A DNA stretch of 37,165 nucleotides from an uncultured Oscillospiraceae bacterium (lineage in GTDB: Bacteria; Bacillota_A; Clostridia; Oscillospirales; Acutalibacteraceae). Below are positions 7,752 through 17,076 of this stretch, in pieces. Position numbers and translations under genes: made by a program. Location of the stretch: NCBI GenBank assembly GCA_910587995.1, contig CAJUNS010000024.1, positions 1-37,165 on the forward strand, given 5' to 3'. The number at the start of each line of letters is the position of its first letter. Positions within the stretch are counted from its first letter, which is position 1. Under the pieces are notes generated by a model, which did no database searches, was not told the origin of the DNA, and worked only from the letters and a program-made list of their open reading frames with translations.

Positions 7752-9475
7752 GCCTCCCCCTCCTTTTTTAGGGCCTCGCTCTCAATGGGGATTAAAATCT
7801 CCGAAACGCAGCCGGGATTTGTATTAAAAAAGGCGTACATCACCTGATCGCCGTAAATAAGGCTCATGCGCTTCTTTACGTTGTTCAGGCCCACATGGTG
7901 CTCGGTGTATATGTCCCGGAAGGGCCCGTTGATCTCCCGCAGCACCTCTTCCGAAAAGCCCGGCCCGTTGTCGCTGACCGCCAGGTCCATGTAGACCTCC
8001 CCGCCGCTTTTCAGCACCGAGGCCTTCACCTCAATCTCCAAAGGCAGATCCTCCGCCCGGTGCTTTACCGAGTTTTCCACAAAAGTTTGCAGCGACAGGG
8101 GCGGAATGGGGAATTCCAGCAGCCGGGGGTCCGCGTCCACCTGGCAGCGGGGCGGCGTTGGCATGCTGAGGCCCTGGAGCTGCAAGTAGTTGCGCACATG
8201 GTCCAGCTCCCGCTTCAGGGGCACAAAGTCCATGCTGTCTTGAAAAATATAGCGGATATGCCGGGAGAAGGATAGGATCATCCGCTGGATTTTTTCAAAC
8301 TCCCGCTGCTGGGCCATGGCGTACAGGCTTTTTAGTCCGTTGAGAAAAAAGTGAGGCCGAATTTGCAGCTGCAAGTACCGCAGCTGGGCTTTTTGATTTT
8401 CAATCTCTTTTTCATAGGACTCAATTTTCAAGTCCTTGATCTGGCCCATCATGGTGTTGAAGGTCTCGCCCATCTCTTGAAACTCCAGCACCTGCCCAGC
8501 GGTAACCGCCTGGGCCTCCAAGTCTCCTTCCCGAATGCGCACCATGGTGCCCTTCATCTGCTCCACCGGAGCGGCGATGAGCCGGTCCAGCAGCCACAGC
8601 AGCAGCAGCAGCGGCATGCACAGCACCGCCAGCAGCGAGAGCACCAGCAGGGTCAGCTGGGCTGGCTCCAGGGCCTCCAAATAACCGGCCCCGCTCACCA
8701 AAAAAACCAGAATGCAGTCCGCGTTGCTCATCTGCCGGCCAATGATCATATACCGCTCCGGCGAACCGGAAAGGAAATAGCCCCGGTAGTCCCCCCGCAG
8801 GGCAATGCGGTGGGACTCGATAAACTCCCGCTGGGTCAGAGGCTCGTTGTCCAGGGTGACAAAGGAGGCCACCGCCTCCCGGCCAGGCTCCCACTCCGCC
8901 GTGGCCATCAGCTTGTCCAGAGGGGCCAGCGCCACCAGATAGGTGCTCCGCCCCCCATAAAACCGCAGCAAATAGGCCGCGTCTCCAATGCGGGCCCAAC
9001 GCCAGCCCATGCGTGAGGAAAAGCTGTTCTCCCGCACAGCGGTTCGGATATACTCCCGAATCTCCAATTTTTGGGGGTAGGAAAAGGTCTCGGCAAACAT
9101 ATCCCGCTCGGCGCCGCTGGTGTGGCTGTAGATGAAAACCGCCCCCAGGGCTGGGTAGGCGGACATAATAGGCTTGGTCTGGCCGTGCAGGGCCTGAGAG
9201 GACAGGTGGGCCTGCAGCTGCCCCACCCCTTTGGAGAGGGCCTGAAAATCCGCGTTGGTGGCAGCAATGGCGTTCATGGTGTCGTCCACCCGGGCGAGCT
9301 GGTCCTCAATCTGCCAGACGCAGGCATCTACCGTGCGCTGGTTGGAGTCGGCAATCCTTAGGTTAAAGGCCCGAACCGAGTAAATGGTGTTGACAATGAG
9401 CAGCATGGCCAGAGGCAGGGCCACGCAGAACACCGAAGCGCGCAGCAGCCAGCGGAAGGACCGGGTCTTCTTCAC
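7748..9475 (-). CDS. sensor histidine kinase, YesM type
   Basis: A membrane sensor of about 575 residues. A first transmembrane helix near the N-terminus and a second at ~270-300 flank an extracellular sensor region, followed by a HAMP-like segment. The His_kinase domain has the motif LQLQIRPHFFLNGLKSLY, whose His is the phosphorylation site. An HATPase_c domain follows with VENSVKH (N box), DNGPGFSEE (G1) and HVGLNNVKKR (G2). I chose the GTG at 9475 because AGGAGG lies 6 nt upstream. The frame stays open another 32 codons upstream into the repeat at 9558, with no good binding site there. It is co-translated with the response regulator. Confidence 0.94.
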   Translation of the reverse strand: MKKTRSFRWLLRASVFCVALPLAMLLIVNTIYSVRAFNLRIADSNQRTVDACVWQIEDQLARVDDTMNAIAATNADFQALSKGVGQLQAHLSSQALHGQTKPIMSAYPALGAVFIYSHTSGAERDMFAETFSYPQKLEIREYIRTAVRENSFSSRMGWRWARIGDAAYLLRFYGGRSTYLVALAPLDKLMATAEWEPGREAVASFVTLDNEPLTQREFIESHRIALRGDYRGYFLSGSPERYMIIGRQMSNADCILVFLVSGAGYLEALEPAQLTLLVLSLLAVLCMPLLLLLWLLDRLIAAPVEQMKGTMVRIREGDLEAQAVTAGQVLEFQEMGETFNTMMGQIKDLKIESYEKEIENQKAQLRYLQLQIRPHFFLNGLKSLYAMAQQREFEKIQRMILSFSRHIRYIFQDSMDFVPLKRELDHVRNYLQLQGLSMPTPPRCQVDADPRLLEFPIPPLSLQTFVENSVKHRAEDLPLEIEVKASVLKSGGEVYMDLAVSDNGPGFSEEVLREINGPFRDIYTEHHVGLNNVKKRMSLIYGDQVMYAFFNTNPGCVSEILIPIESEALKKEGEA

Positions 9476-9557
9476 AGGAAGCCTCCTCTCTCTTAATAAG
9501 CCCTTTCGGCGTTTCAAAGCGGCGTCAAGCCGCATGCTTTGGCCGCGCAAATACAAA

Positions 9558-9662
9558 TATAGTAAACGCACTTGAAAATCGGTAAATACTGAATTTTCAA
9601 GCAGGGCGGCGCGGGTGCGTCCGTGCCGCTAGGTTCAAAACAGGTAACCGCGTTAACCATAG
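9558..9662. repeat. MITE-like palindromic repeat, copy 2 (family 1)
   Basis: Starts TATAGTAAACGCACTTGAAAA, has hairpin 1 (CTTGAAAA/TTTTCAAG), the GC hairpin GGCGGCGCGGG.../CCGTGCCGC, a degenerate hairpin 3 (AGGTTCAAAA only) and ends GCGTTAACCATAG. It lies just upstream of the kinase gene. Confidence 0.75.
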
Positions 9663-9776
9663 ACAAAAGAGGCCCGCGCTGGCAGGCCCCCATGCAAATG
9701 GCTCAACAGTCATGCGGCAAACACGGCGTTTGGCCAGTGGAACGTTCCAGGATGTACGTGCCGCCCTCCCGCAGGC

Positions 9777-10949
9777 TCATGCCTTTTGGAATACGATCTT
9801 GCCGTCAATCAGCGTGTACAGGGTCTCGCATTGCAGGTCCCGCAGGGGATCGCCCCGGAAGATGGCGATGTCCCCATCCTTGCCGGGCTCCAGGCTTCCC
9901 ACCCGGTCTCCAATGCCAATGATCTCCGCCGGATGCAGGGTGATGGCCTTCCAGGCCTCCTCCTCGGGCAGGCCCGCCGCCGCGGCAAGCCCCGCGCACA
10001 AGGGCAGGTACCGCAGGGGAATCACCGGCGCGTCGGTGATGATGGCCAGCTTTACCCCTTGCTCCCACAGGGCCCGGGGGGTGTCCCAGGTCTTGTTTTT
10101 CAGCTCAAACTTGGACTTGTTCCCAAAGGTGGGCCCCACTAAGCAGGGCCGGCCTTCCGCCGCCAGCTCCTGGGCGATGAGATGCCCGTCAGTGCAGTGG
10201 TCCAGGGTGATGTCCAGCCCGAACTCCTTGGCCACCCGCAGGGAGGTAAATATGTCGTCCGCCCGGTGGGCATGGGACTTTAGGGGAATCTCATGGCGCA
10301 TGACCGGCAGCATGGCCTCCAGCTTCTGGTCATAGGCGGGCTTTTTGTGGTTCTCCGGGTCCGCCTGCCAGGCTTCCAGTTCTTCCCGGTAATTTTGGGC
10401 TTTGGCCAGCAGCTCCCGCAGCAGGGCGGCGGCGCCCATGCGGGTCATAGGGGCCTTGCCGGATTTCCCATAGCAGCGCTTGGGGTTTTCGCCCCAGGCG
10501 ATCTTCATGGCGGCGGGGTTCTTCACCACCATGTCATCCACCCGCCTGCCCCAAAGCTTCACCGCCAAAAAGGTGCCGCCCACCACATTGGCGCTGCCTG
10601 GACCGGTTACGGCGGTGGTAACCCCGTGGCTGTAGGCCTCAAAAAAGGCCTCGTCCATGGGGTTCAAGCCATCGATGCCCCGCATCTGGGGGGTGATGGG
10701 GTCCGTGATCTCATTGTAGTCCGCCCCTTCAAAGCCAATGGCCTCCTCGTCCAGGCCAATGTGGCAGTGGGCCTCCACAAAGCCGGGGGCCACCAGGCAT
10801 CCCGCCGCGTCAATGACCTGGGCCGCCTCTGGAGCCTGCACCTGGGGGCCCACGGCGGCAATCTTCCCCGCGTTGTCAATAAGGACCTGTCCATTCTCGA
10901 TGTCCGGCCCGGCAATGGGCTTCACCCGTCCGTTTTGAATCAGTATCAT
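9777..10949 (-). CDS. amidohydrolase (imidazolonepropionase-like/adenine-deaminase-like superfamily)
   Basis: A 390-residue metal-dependent hydrolase of the amidohydrolase superfamily, probably cytoplasmic because no signal is seen. The N-terminal strand region (MILIQNGRV) and C-terminal return of the urease-like beta-sandwich flank a TIM barrel. Metal ligands visible are HCH in EAHCHIG (~60-64), the later His in KSHAHRADD and LDHCTDGH, and the Asp in ITDAP (~314). Family members hydrolyse cyclic amides, dipeptides or related C-N bonds; the substrate cannot be told. It follows the M28 peptidase gene after 37 bp with a GGAGG site, so the two are probably one operon. A joint role in peptide breakdown is only suggested by that context. 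Confidence 0.9.
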   Translation of the reverse strand: MILIQNGRVKPIAGPDIENGQVLIDNAGKIAAVGPQVQAPEAAQVIDAAGCLVAPGFVEAHCHIGLDEEAIGFEGADYNEITDPITPQMRGIDGLNPMDEAFFEAYSHGVTTAVTGPGSANVVGGTFLAVKLWGRRVDDMVVKNPAAMKIAWGENPKRCYGKSGKAPMTRMGAAALLRELLAKAQNYREELEAWQADPENHKKPAYDQKLEAMLPVMRHEIPLKSHAHRADDIFTSLRVAKEFGLDITLDHCTDGHLIAQELAAEGRPCLVGPTFGNKSKFELKNKTWDTPRALWEQGVKLAIITDAPVIPLRYLPLCAGLAAAAGLPEEEAWKAITLHPAEIIGIGDRVGSLEPGKDGDIAIFRGDPLRDLQCETLYTLIDGKIVFQKA

Positions 10950-10986
10950 CGCAATTCAACCTCCGCCTTCTCCCGCTCTGGGCGGG

Positions 10987-12264
10987 TTACTTCTCTTCCG
11001 CCACCTCGGCCAGTTCTTTTTTGTAGAGATATTTCTCCACTTTCTCCACCATGTTCTTGGGAATCTCCCGCTTTACCGGGAACGCCGCCGCGTTGGCCAT
11101 TTCACTGGCAAAGGCCAGCACGCAGCGGGCTGTCTTTTCCAGGGCCTCCGCCGAGAGGAAGCTCAGGGTGTCGAAGCGGTCGTGGATGAAGGCAGCGCCC
11201 GGAGCGCCGTTGCGGCAGAAATTCACGGCGGGCACGCCGCTGTCCGCAAAGGGGATGGAGTCGCTGGAGTAGATGTCCTGGACCACCTCCGCCGAAAAGC
11301 CCCGGACCTTGGTGAAGTAGTCCAGATAGTGCACCAGCTCCTCCCCGGCGGTGACGCCGATTTTCTCCCGGCCCAGCACCGGGCCGCCCACGTCCACATT
11401 GATCATCAGCCTGTGCTCCGGCAGTTCTTCCTTGTGGGCCTTTACATAGGCCCAGCTGCCCTCCAGGCCGATTTCCTCGGAGCCATACCACATAAATTTC
11501 AAGGTGCGCTTGGGGGGGTGCGCCTGGAACCAGCGTAGCAGCTCCATGTTGATGACCGAGCCCGCGCCATTGTCATACACGCCCTTGGAAAAATCCACCG
11601 AGTCGTAGTGGGCCCCAAAGGAGACCACCTCCTCCGGCCTGCTTGTACCGGGAATGGTGGCAACCACATTGTGGGAGATCCGCTCCACCAGGTCGTTTTT
11701 CAGCACCAGCCGGGCCTTGCGGGCCCCCCGCTTCACCATGTCGAAGGCGTCCAGCACCCGGGTGTGCACCATGGGCACATTGCCAAAGGCCCGCAGGGTC
11801 CGCCGCAGCTTCCGGGTGGAAAGATCCGTGCCCTCCCGGTCGTCCCGCAGGCTGCCCTCCATGGTGACAATCCCCGCCACGCCGGCCTCCATCAGCCGGC
11901 GGAACTGGGGCACCCGCAAAAAGCCGTTGACCAGCACAATCTTCCCCTCGGCCTCGCAGAGGTCCACCTCATTGCCGTTTTCCACATAGAGGAAGTCCGC
12001 CGTAAGCCCGCCCTGGTAGGTGTTTTTGGCGCACTGATAGCCCGTAACCGGGTACTCCTGCTGGTAGGGCTCCAAAATTTCCAGGGTGGCGGTCTCAATC
12101 TCCGCCGTCTCGATTTCGAAGCTTTCCAGCTGGGCCTCCACGCCTATGCTCTCGCACCCGGCCTTTAAAATCTCCGCCGCCCGCAGCTCCTCCGCCGAAC
12201 CGGCCACCCGGGTAAAATTCAGCTTTTCCAGCAGTTCCATGGCCCGCTTGCCAGAAATATCCAT
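10987..12264 (-). CDS. M28-family metallopeptidase (aminopeptidase-like)
   Basis: 425 residues. A PA-like insert lies at ~115-165 and the co-catalytic zinc domain follows. Visible ligands and catalytic residues are His/Asp in GAHYDSVDF, Asp in GVYDNGAGS (bridging), Glu-Glu in YGSEEIGLEGS, Asp in INVDVGG and a late His in FIHDRFDTL. No signal peptide is seen, so it is probably cytoplasmic. The ATG at 12264 is chosen because AAAGGAG is 9 nt upstream; the ATG 24 nt earlier lacks a site. It is divergent from the XRE gene at 12448 and first in an operon with the amidohydrolase. Family call firm, substrate unknown. Confidence 0.93.
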   Translation of the reverse strand: MDISGKRAMELLEKLNFTRVAGSAEELRAAEILKAGCESIGVEAQLESFEIETAEIETATLEILEPYQQEYPVTGYQCAKNTYQGGLTADFLYVENGNEVDLCEAEGKIVLVNGFLRVPQFRRLMEAGVAGIVTMEGSLRDDREGTDLSTRKLRRTLRAFGNVPMVHTRVLDAFDMVKRGARKARLVLKNDLVERISHNVVATIPGTSRPEEVVSFGAHYDSVDFSKGVYDNGAGSVINMELLRWFQAHPPKRTLKFMWYGSEEIGLEGSWAYVKAHKEELPEHRLMINVDVGGPVLGREKIGVTAGEELVHYLDYFTKVRGFSAEVVQDIYSSDSIPFADSGVPAVNFCRNGAPGAAFIHDRFDTLSFLSAEALEKTARCVLAFASEMANAAAFPVKREIPKNMVEKVEKYLYKKELAEVAEEK

Positions 12265-12374
12265 TGTAACAAACTCCTTTATTTTCATGTTATATTTGCG
12301 AAGGGCAAAACGCCGCGCCGCCGGACTTCAACCTACAGTTTAAATTTCAATTATCAAGTTAACCTGCGGCGTTA

Positions 12375-12403
12375 TTGCGCTTTCCCCCGCGGCGTGATAG
12401 AAT
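12375..12403 (+). promoter_or_regulatory. sigma-A promoter of the XRE gene
   Basis: TTGCGC at 12375-12380 and TAGAAT at 12398-12403 with 17-nt spacing, 45 nt before the start codon. Confidence 0.6.
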
Positions 12404-12447
12404 GAAGCCATGCAAAGCGCGCAATGCATGGAAGGAGGAACTCCGCG

Positions 12448-12999
12448 ATGGAACCAGATCCCATCAAGGTTGGCGCCCACATCCACCGGCTCCGCAAACG
12501 CCGGCAGCTTACTCAGGTCCAGCTGGGGGAGCTCCTGCACATTTCTTTTCAGGCGGTAAGCAAGTGGGAGCGCGGCGAGACCCTGCCCGATGTAAGCCTG
12601 CTCCCCCGGCTGGCGCAGGTGCTGGAAACCACCATTGACAATATTCTCATGGGAGGTGAGAGAGAAATGGAAAAAAAGCGGCTCGAAGAGTTCACCCGCA
12701 TGGCCACCATTGCCCAAATGCGCGAGGGCGTAGAATGCCTGGAGCGCATGGGGCAGCTGCTGGGAAAGGACAGCTTCTTCTATTTAGGAGCTGTGGGCGG
12801 CGTGGACTTAAAGATGAACACGGAATTTGAAAAGACCATGGCCAATCCCAACCTGCGGGAGATCATGTTCGCCGAGGCGGCCATCCAAGCTATCCAGAAC
12901 GGCGCTTACATCGCGCCCGAGGATATCCAGTCAGGCTTTAAAAGCGCCCACTGGGCAGAAGTGGTTATGGAGTACGCAAAAAAATACGGCATCTGCTAG
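12448..12999 (+). CDS. XRE-family transcriptional regulator with unknown C-terminal domain
   Basis: 183 residues from the ATG at 12448, which has AAGGAGG 8 nt upstream; the earlier ATG at 12424 has none. Residues ~5-60 are a classic XRE helix-turn-helix (LTQVQLGELLHISFQAVSKWERGETLPD). This Clostridial type uses SxQAVSKWERG in the recognition region. The C-terminal ~110 residues are helical and have no fold I recognise. It is transcribed away from the M28/amidohydrolase operon and may regulate it. The gene is followed by a family-3 repeat and hairpin. Confidence 0.88.
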   Translation: MEPDPIKVGAHIHRLRKRRQLTQVQLGELLHISFQAVSKWERGETLPDVSLLPRLAQVLETTIDNILMGGEREMEKKRLEEFTRMATIAQMREGVECLERMGQLLGKDSFFYLGAVGGVDLKMNTEFEKTMANPNLREIMFAEAAIQAIQNGAYIAPEDIQSGFKSAHWAEVVMEYAKKYGIC

Positions 13000-13040
13000 A
13001 GGCTGGTTTGCGTTTATGGAGAAGAAAGCCCCTGAGCGCT

Positions 13041-13175
13041 ACAGTAAAAGTTTCGTCAACCTTTTCAAAGGTTGCAGGATTCTTAGAGACGGAGTCCCTA
13101 AGCCGCCGGAGGCCCTGACATTCCTTAATCGGGCCGCAGGCCCCTTCGGGACGTAGTCCCGACATGGCGTTTCCA
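13041..13175. repeat. intergenic hairpin repeat (family 3), copy 2
   Basis: AGTAAAAGTTTCGTCAACC, then CAACCTTTTCAAAGGTTG (perfect hairpin), CTTAGAGACGGAGTCCCTAAG-type hairpin and two GC hairpins ending near 13170. Order of parts matches 4517 and, inverted, 22428. The 13000-13288 gap holds no other feature except the hairpin at 13258. Confidence 0.55.
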
Positions 13176-13257
13176 ATCGCTTATTGGCGAAGCAACAACA
13201 AAAACAACGATCCAATGCCCCAAGTGTTGGCCAACCCGGCGCTTGGGCTTTGGTCTC

Positions 13258-13290
13258 GCCCGCCGCCCTTGCCAGCGGCGGGCTTTCTTT
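13258..13290 (+). terminator. GC hairpin with T-run, probably terminator
   Basis: GCCCGCCGC / GCGGCGGGC stem followed by TTTCTTTATT on the plus strand. It adjoins the stop codon of the DUF1905 gene on the minus strand, so it could end transcription from either side. Confidence 0.55.
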
Positions 13291-13573
13291 ATTGCCGCTC
13301 CTCAATCACCACATGAAGCGCATCGCCCTCTTTTTTTCCCAGCTTTTCCCGAATGCTCTTTAATACGCCGATGATATAGCAGATCTCCCCATCCGGGCCC
13401 TTTAGGCCCATGTTTACAATGCTTCCGTCATAGGGGACACCGTCGAACCACGCGTGGACCTTGACCCGGCCCTTTCCAAACTCGTTGCGGATGTCCCAGG
13501 GAAAGGCCACATAGGCCCCGCCCTTTTCGGGAATCTCCCGCAGAATTCCATCATACTCAAAGCGCTTTCCCAC
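13289..13573 (-). CDS. DUF1905 domain protein
   Basis: 94 residues, almost all one DUF1905 domain: FEYDGILREIPEKGGAYVAFP at the start, then a small beta-barrel with the conserved VKVHAWFDGVPYDGSIVNMG segment and the C-terminal IREKLGKKEGD helix. DUF1905 proteins are small, single-domain proteins of unknown biochemical role. The start is GTG, with AAGGAGG 6 nt upstream. It lies 30 bp after cysS and is probably the last gene of that operon; no functional link to cysteine is shown. Confidence 0.88.
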   Translation of the reverse strand: MGKRFEYDGILREIPEKGGAYVAFPWDIRNEFGKGRVKVHAWFDGVPYDGSIVNMGLKGPDGEICYIIGVLKSIREKLGKKEGDALHVVIEERQ

Positions 13574-13603
13574 GGGGCGCCTCCTTCCAGCTGCTCAAAA
13601 CGC

Positions 13604-15019
13604 TTATTCCAAATGCCACTGGGCTCCCTGGGGGGTGTCCTTTACCACCACACGCAGAGCCGCCAGCTCATCCCGGATGGCGTCGGCGGCGGGCCAGTCC
13701 TTGGCCTGGCGGGCCTGGGCGCGCCGCTCCAGCAGGGCCTCAATCCGCGCCGCCAGCTCCGGGGGGACCTCTTCTCCAGCGGGCTGGGAGGCCCGCTCCC
13801 CTGCGGCCAGCAGGTCCAAAGAGAGCACTTGGTCAAAGTCATCCGCCAAAAACCGCTTGGTCCCGTCATCCAGGTCCGCCTTGAGCATGTCATAGAGCAC
13901 GGTCAGGGCCCCTGCGGTGTTTAAATCGTTGGCCAAAGCCTCTTTAAATTTCTCCTGCCAGGGCTTCGCCGCCTCCCGGTCCGGCTGCCCGCCCTTTGCC
14001 AGCCCCCCAATGCGGACGGTCAGCTTCTGGTAGGCGTTGGCGGCGTTGTCCAGGCTCTCAAAGGAGAACACCAGGGGCTTACGGTAGTGGGACTGCAGGC
14101 AGAACAGCCGGTAGCTGAGAGGGTCGTAGCCTTTTTCCTCCAGCACAGAAACCGTCAGCTTTGCCCCCTTGGATTTGCTGATCTTTCCGCTGGCGTCGTT
14201 TAGATGCAGAATGTGGAACCAATGCCCGCACCAGGGGTGGCCCAAATAGGCCTCGCTCTGGGCGATCTCGTTGGTGTGGTGGGGAAAGGCGTTGTCAATG
14301 CCGCCGCAGTGGATGTCCAAATATTCCCCCAGGTTTTTGATGCTGATGGCCGAGCACTCAATGTGCCAGCCGGGATAGCCCAAGCCCCAGGGGCTGTCCC
14401 ATTTCAGCTCCTGGCCATCGAACTTGGACTTGGTGAACCACAGCACAAAGTCGGTTTTGTTCCGCTTGTTGCCATCGGCCTCCACGCTGTCCCGCACACC
14501 CACGGCCAAGTCCTCGGCGCTCTGGTTGCCAAACACATAATAGTTTTCCAGCTTGGCCGTGTCAAAATACACGTTGCCTCCCGCCAAATAGGCATAGCCC
14601 TTCTCCAGCAGAACCGAAACCATCTCGATAAACTCCTGGATGCATCCCGTGGCTGGCGCCACCGTATCCGGCCGGCGGATGCGGAGCTTTTCGCAGTCCG
14701 CGAAGAAAGCGTCCGTATAAAACTGGGCAATCTCCATCACCGATTTATGCTCCCGCCTGGCCCCCTTGAGCATTTTGTCCTCGCCGGTGTCCCCATCGGA
14801 GGTCAGGTGCCCCACGTCGGTGATGTTCATGGCCCGGTCCACCTGATAGCCCTCATAGCGCAGGGCCTTTTCCAGCACATCCTCCATCAGGTAAGACCGC
14901 AGGTTGCCGATGTGGGCATAGCCGTAGACCGTGGGGCCGCAGGTGTACATTTTGATTTTGCCGGGCTCGTGGGGGACCAGCTCTTCTTTTTTCATGGTGA
15001 GGCTGTTGGTCAGCTGCAT
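13604..15019 (-). CDS. cysS: cysteinyl-tRNA synthetase
   Basis: A 471-residue class I synthetase that charges tRNA-Cys. The Rossmann domain has MYTCGPTVYGYAHIGN: the Cys is a zinc ligand and the HIGH box reads HIGN. Further zinc ligands lie in GWHIECSAIS and HCGGIDNAFPHHTNE. The KMSKS loop reads KISKSKG. A helical anticodon-binding domain (DALR-type) and a short C-terminal domain follow. Length is normal. The ATG at 15019 follows GAAAGGCG; the frame is open 24 codons further up but would overlap cysE. cysE ends 19 bp upstream, the classical cysE-cysS pairing. Confidence 0.97.
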   Translation of the reverse strand: MQLTNSLTMKKEELVPHEPGKIKMYTCGPTVYGYAHIGNLRSYLMEDVLEKALRYEGYQVDRAMNITDVGHLTSDGDTGEDKMLKGARREHKSVMEIAQFYTDAFFADCEKLRIRRPDTVAPATGCIQEFIEMVSVLLEKGYAYLAGGNVYFDTAKLENYYVFGNQSAEDLAVGVRDSVEADGNKRNKTDFVLWFTKSKFDGQELKWDSPWGLGYPGWHIECSAISIKNLGEYLDIHCGGIDNAFPHHTNEIAQSEAYLGHPWCGHWFHILHLNDASGKISKSKGAKLTVSVLEEKGYDPLSYRLFCLQSHYRKPLVFSFESLDNAANAYQKLTVRIGGLAKGGQPDREAAKPWQEKFKEALANDLNTAGALTVLYDMLKADLDDGTKRFLADDFDQVLSLDLLAAGERASQPAGEEVPPELAARIEALLERRAQARQAKDWPAADAIRDELAALRVVVKDTPQGAQWHLE

Positions 15020-15038
15020 AATGTTTCGCCTTTCTCTC

Positions 15039-15749
15039 TCAATTTGATGCTTCCCCTTGTGGGGGCCGCTGCGGCTCGGGCGGCTTTGCAAGCCGGGGAG
15101 AACCTTCCATCTCCGCCACTTTTTTCTCCAGGCGCTCCAGCTCTCCCCGCAGGCGGCACAGCTCCATGGAGACCGGGTCCGCCACGTGGATCTGGTCCAG
15201 TTTTTTGCTGGGCGGGGCGTCCATAACCTTCTGCCCGTCGATGCGCACCACCCGGGCGGGCACGCCCACAGCGGTGGCGCCCCGGGGCACCGCGTCCAGC
15301 ACCACGGCCCCGGCGGCCACCCGGGCGTTGTCCCCCACGGTGAAGGGCCCCAGCACCTTGGCCCCCGCGCCTACCAGCACGTTATCGCCCAAGGTGGGAT
15401 GCCGCTTGCCCTGGTCCTTGCCGGTGCCGCCCAGGGTGACGTTTTGATACAGGGTGCAGTTGTCGCCAATTTCCGTGGTCTCGCCGATGACCACACCCAT
15501 GCCGTGGTCAATGAACAGTCCCCGGCCAATTTTGGCCCCGGGATGAATCTCAATGCCGGTTCTGCGCCGGGCGCTTTGGGAAATGGCCCGGGCGATAAAC
15601 TTCATGCCATGGCGCTGGAACCAGTTGGCCCGGCGGTAGGCCCGCACGGCCTTGAAGCCGGAATAGAGAAAATATACCTCCAGCCGGGACCGGGCCGCCG
15701 GGTCCCGCTGCATTACCGCGTCAAGGTCCTCCTTCAATCTGTCAAACAA
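15039..15749 (-). CDS. cysE: serine O-acetyltransferase
   Basis: 236 residues. It converts serine and acetyl-CoA to O-acetylserine, the first step of cysteine synthesis. A short N-terminal helical part is followed by left-handed beta-helix hexapeptide repeats (TGIEIHPGAKIGRGLFIDHGMG..., GDNCTLYQNVTLGGTGK...). The catalytic region IDHGMGVVIGE is intact. The N-terminus is short, as in the Firmicute type. The C-terminal tail (~175-236) is longer than usual, with a coiled-coil stretch and Pro-rich end. The start is TTG at 15749: AGAGGTGA is 8 nt upstream and an in-frame stop lies just before it. No T-box is visible upstream, unlike many cys operons. Confidence 0.95.
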   Translation of the reverse strand: MFDRLKEDLDAVMQRDPAARSRLEVYFLYSGFKAVRAYRRANWFQRHGMKFIARAISQSARRRTGIEIHPGAKIGRGLFIDHGMGVVIGETTEIGDNCTLYQNVTLGGTGKDQGKRHPTLGDNVLVGAGAKVLGPFTVGDNARVAAGAVVLDAVPRGATAVGVPARVVRIDGQKVMDAPPSKKLDQIHVADPVSMELCRLRGELERLEKKVAEMEGSPRLAKPPEPQRPPQGEASN

Positions 15750-15891
15750 AGCCTGTCACCTCTCGGTCAAGTTTCGGACCGGGCCGGGGAATGCCTGGAA
15801 AAAGCCCTCCCTGTCCGTCAAAATGGGCGCGCCCCTGTCCTACACCATCCTATGCGAGAGTGTGCCGCCTGTGGCATGCCAGGGGCGGGTC

Positions 15892-17076
15892 TTAAAAGCT
15901 CAGCTGCTGGTGCTGGGCCGCCCGGTGTTCCTCCCGCCGCTTTTCCAAAAGGGCGGTAATTTTCTGGTGGGGGTCAATGAGGGCGCTGATGGCCATGTCG
16001 TGGTTTAAAGCGGAAATGTAGTAGGACACATACTTGCTCACATCCACCTCATAGAACCAGGGGCGGTTTTTCAGCTCCTCGGTGCGGTAGGTCAGGTTGG
16101 TGCCGAACACCCCGTCCACAATGCCCTCCTTACAGGCCTTGTCAAAGGAGTCCAGGCCGTTGGTAAAGATGGCGAAGGTGGCAAAGGCGAAAAACCGCCG
16201 GGCCCCCCGCTTCTTCACGTTGTAGGCAATGTCCAGCATGGACTCGCCGGAGGAGATGATGTCGTCGGCCACAAACACGTCCTTGCCCTTTACGTCCGAG
16301 CCCAAATACTCATGGGCCACAATGGGGTTGCGGCCGTCCACCACCCGGGAGTAGTCCCGGCGCTTGTAGAACATGCCCATCTCCACCTCCATCACCGAGG
16401 CGTAGAACATGTTCCGGTCCAGGGCCCCCTCGTCGGGGCTGATTACCATGAACTCGTCCCGGTCCACAATCAGGTCCGGGAAGCTGCGGAGCATTCTTTT
16501 CAGCACCTGGTAAGAGGGCATCAGGTTGTCAAAGCCCATCAGGGGCACGGCGTTCTGCACCCGGGGGTCGTGGGCGTCAAAGGTGAGCACGTTCTGCACG
16601 CCCATGCGCTGCAGCTCCTGCAGGGCGAAGGCTCCGTCCAAAGACTCCCGGTAGTTCCGCCGGTGCTGGCGGCCGCCGTAAAGCTCCGGCATAATCACGT
16701 TGATCCGGTGAGGCTTGCCGCTGGCGGCCTGGATCAGCCGCTTGAGGTTTTGAAAATGGTCGTCCGGCGACATGTGGTTTTCTTTTCCAAAGTAGGGGTA
16801 GGTCTGGCTGTAGTTGCCCACATCCACCACAAAGAACAGGTCGTAGCCCCGCACGGTCTGCTCAATGATTCCCTTGGCGTCGCCAGAGGAAAAACGCGGG
16901 CAGTTGCTCTTAAGTAAAAAGCTGTCCACCTCCATGCCGGACTCCCGGGCCCAGCGGACCAGGTGGGCGTCAATCTTTCCGGCCAGTTCCTCCGCGCCTT
17001 CCAGGGTAATAATCCCCAAAGGCGCTACGCGATTTTTCGGGCTGAAAAAGCTTTGTGTCGTCTGTTCCATAAACAT
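15892..17076 (-). CDS. prs: ribose-phosphate pyrophosphokinase
   Basis: About 394 residues, somewhat longer than standard Prs (~315) and typical of a Clostridial variant. It makes PRPP from ribose 5-phosphate and ATP for nucleotide, His and Trp synthesis. Two phosphoribosyltransferase-like folds are visible. The first contains the RQHRRNYRE loop and LTFDAHDPRVQN (metal-binding Asp-His); the second has the PRPP loop VADDIISSGESMLDIAY (~255-272). The start is uncertain among several in-frame codons between 17097 and 17070; the ATG at 17076 has AAAGGG 6 nt upstream. cysE begins 142 bp downstream on the same strand. Confidence 0.92.
   Translation of the reverse strand: MFMEQTTQSFFSPKNRVAPLGIITLEGAEELAGKIDAHLVRWARESGMEVDSFLLKSNCPRFSSGDAKGIIEQTVRGYDLFFVVDVGNYSQTYPYFGKENHMSPDDHFQNLKRLIQAASGKPHRINVIMPELYGGRQHRRNYRESLDGAFALQELQRMGVQNVLTFDAHDPRVQNAVPLMGFDNLMPSYQVLKRMLRSFPDLIVDRDEFMVISPDEGALDRNMFYASVMEVEMGMFYKRRDYSRVVDGRNPIVAHEYLGSDVKGKDVFVADDIISSGESMLDIAYNVKKRGARRFFAFATFAIFTNGLDSFDKACKEGIVDGVFGTNLTYRTEELKNRPWFYEVDVSKYVSYYISALNHDMAISALIDPHQKITALLEKRREEHRAAQHQQLSF

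Noticed and set aside
15750..15891. Possible cysteine T-box in front of cysE
   Set aside because: The 142-bp gap has no GGTACCGCG-type antiterminator or terminator.
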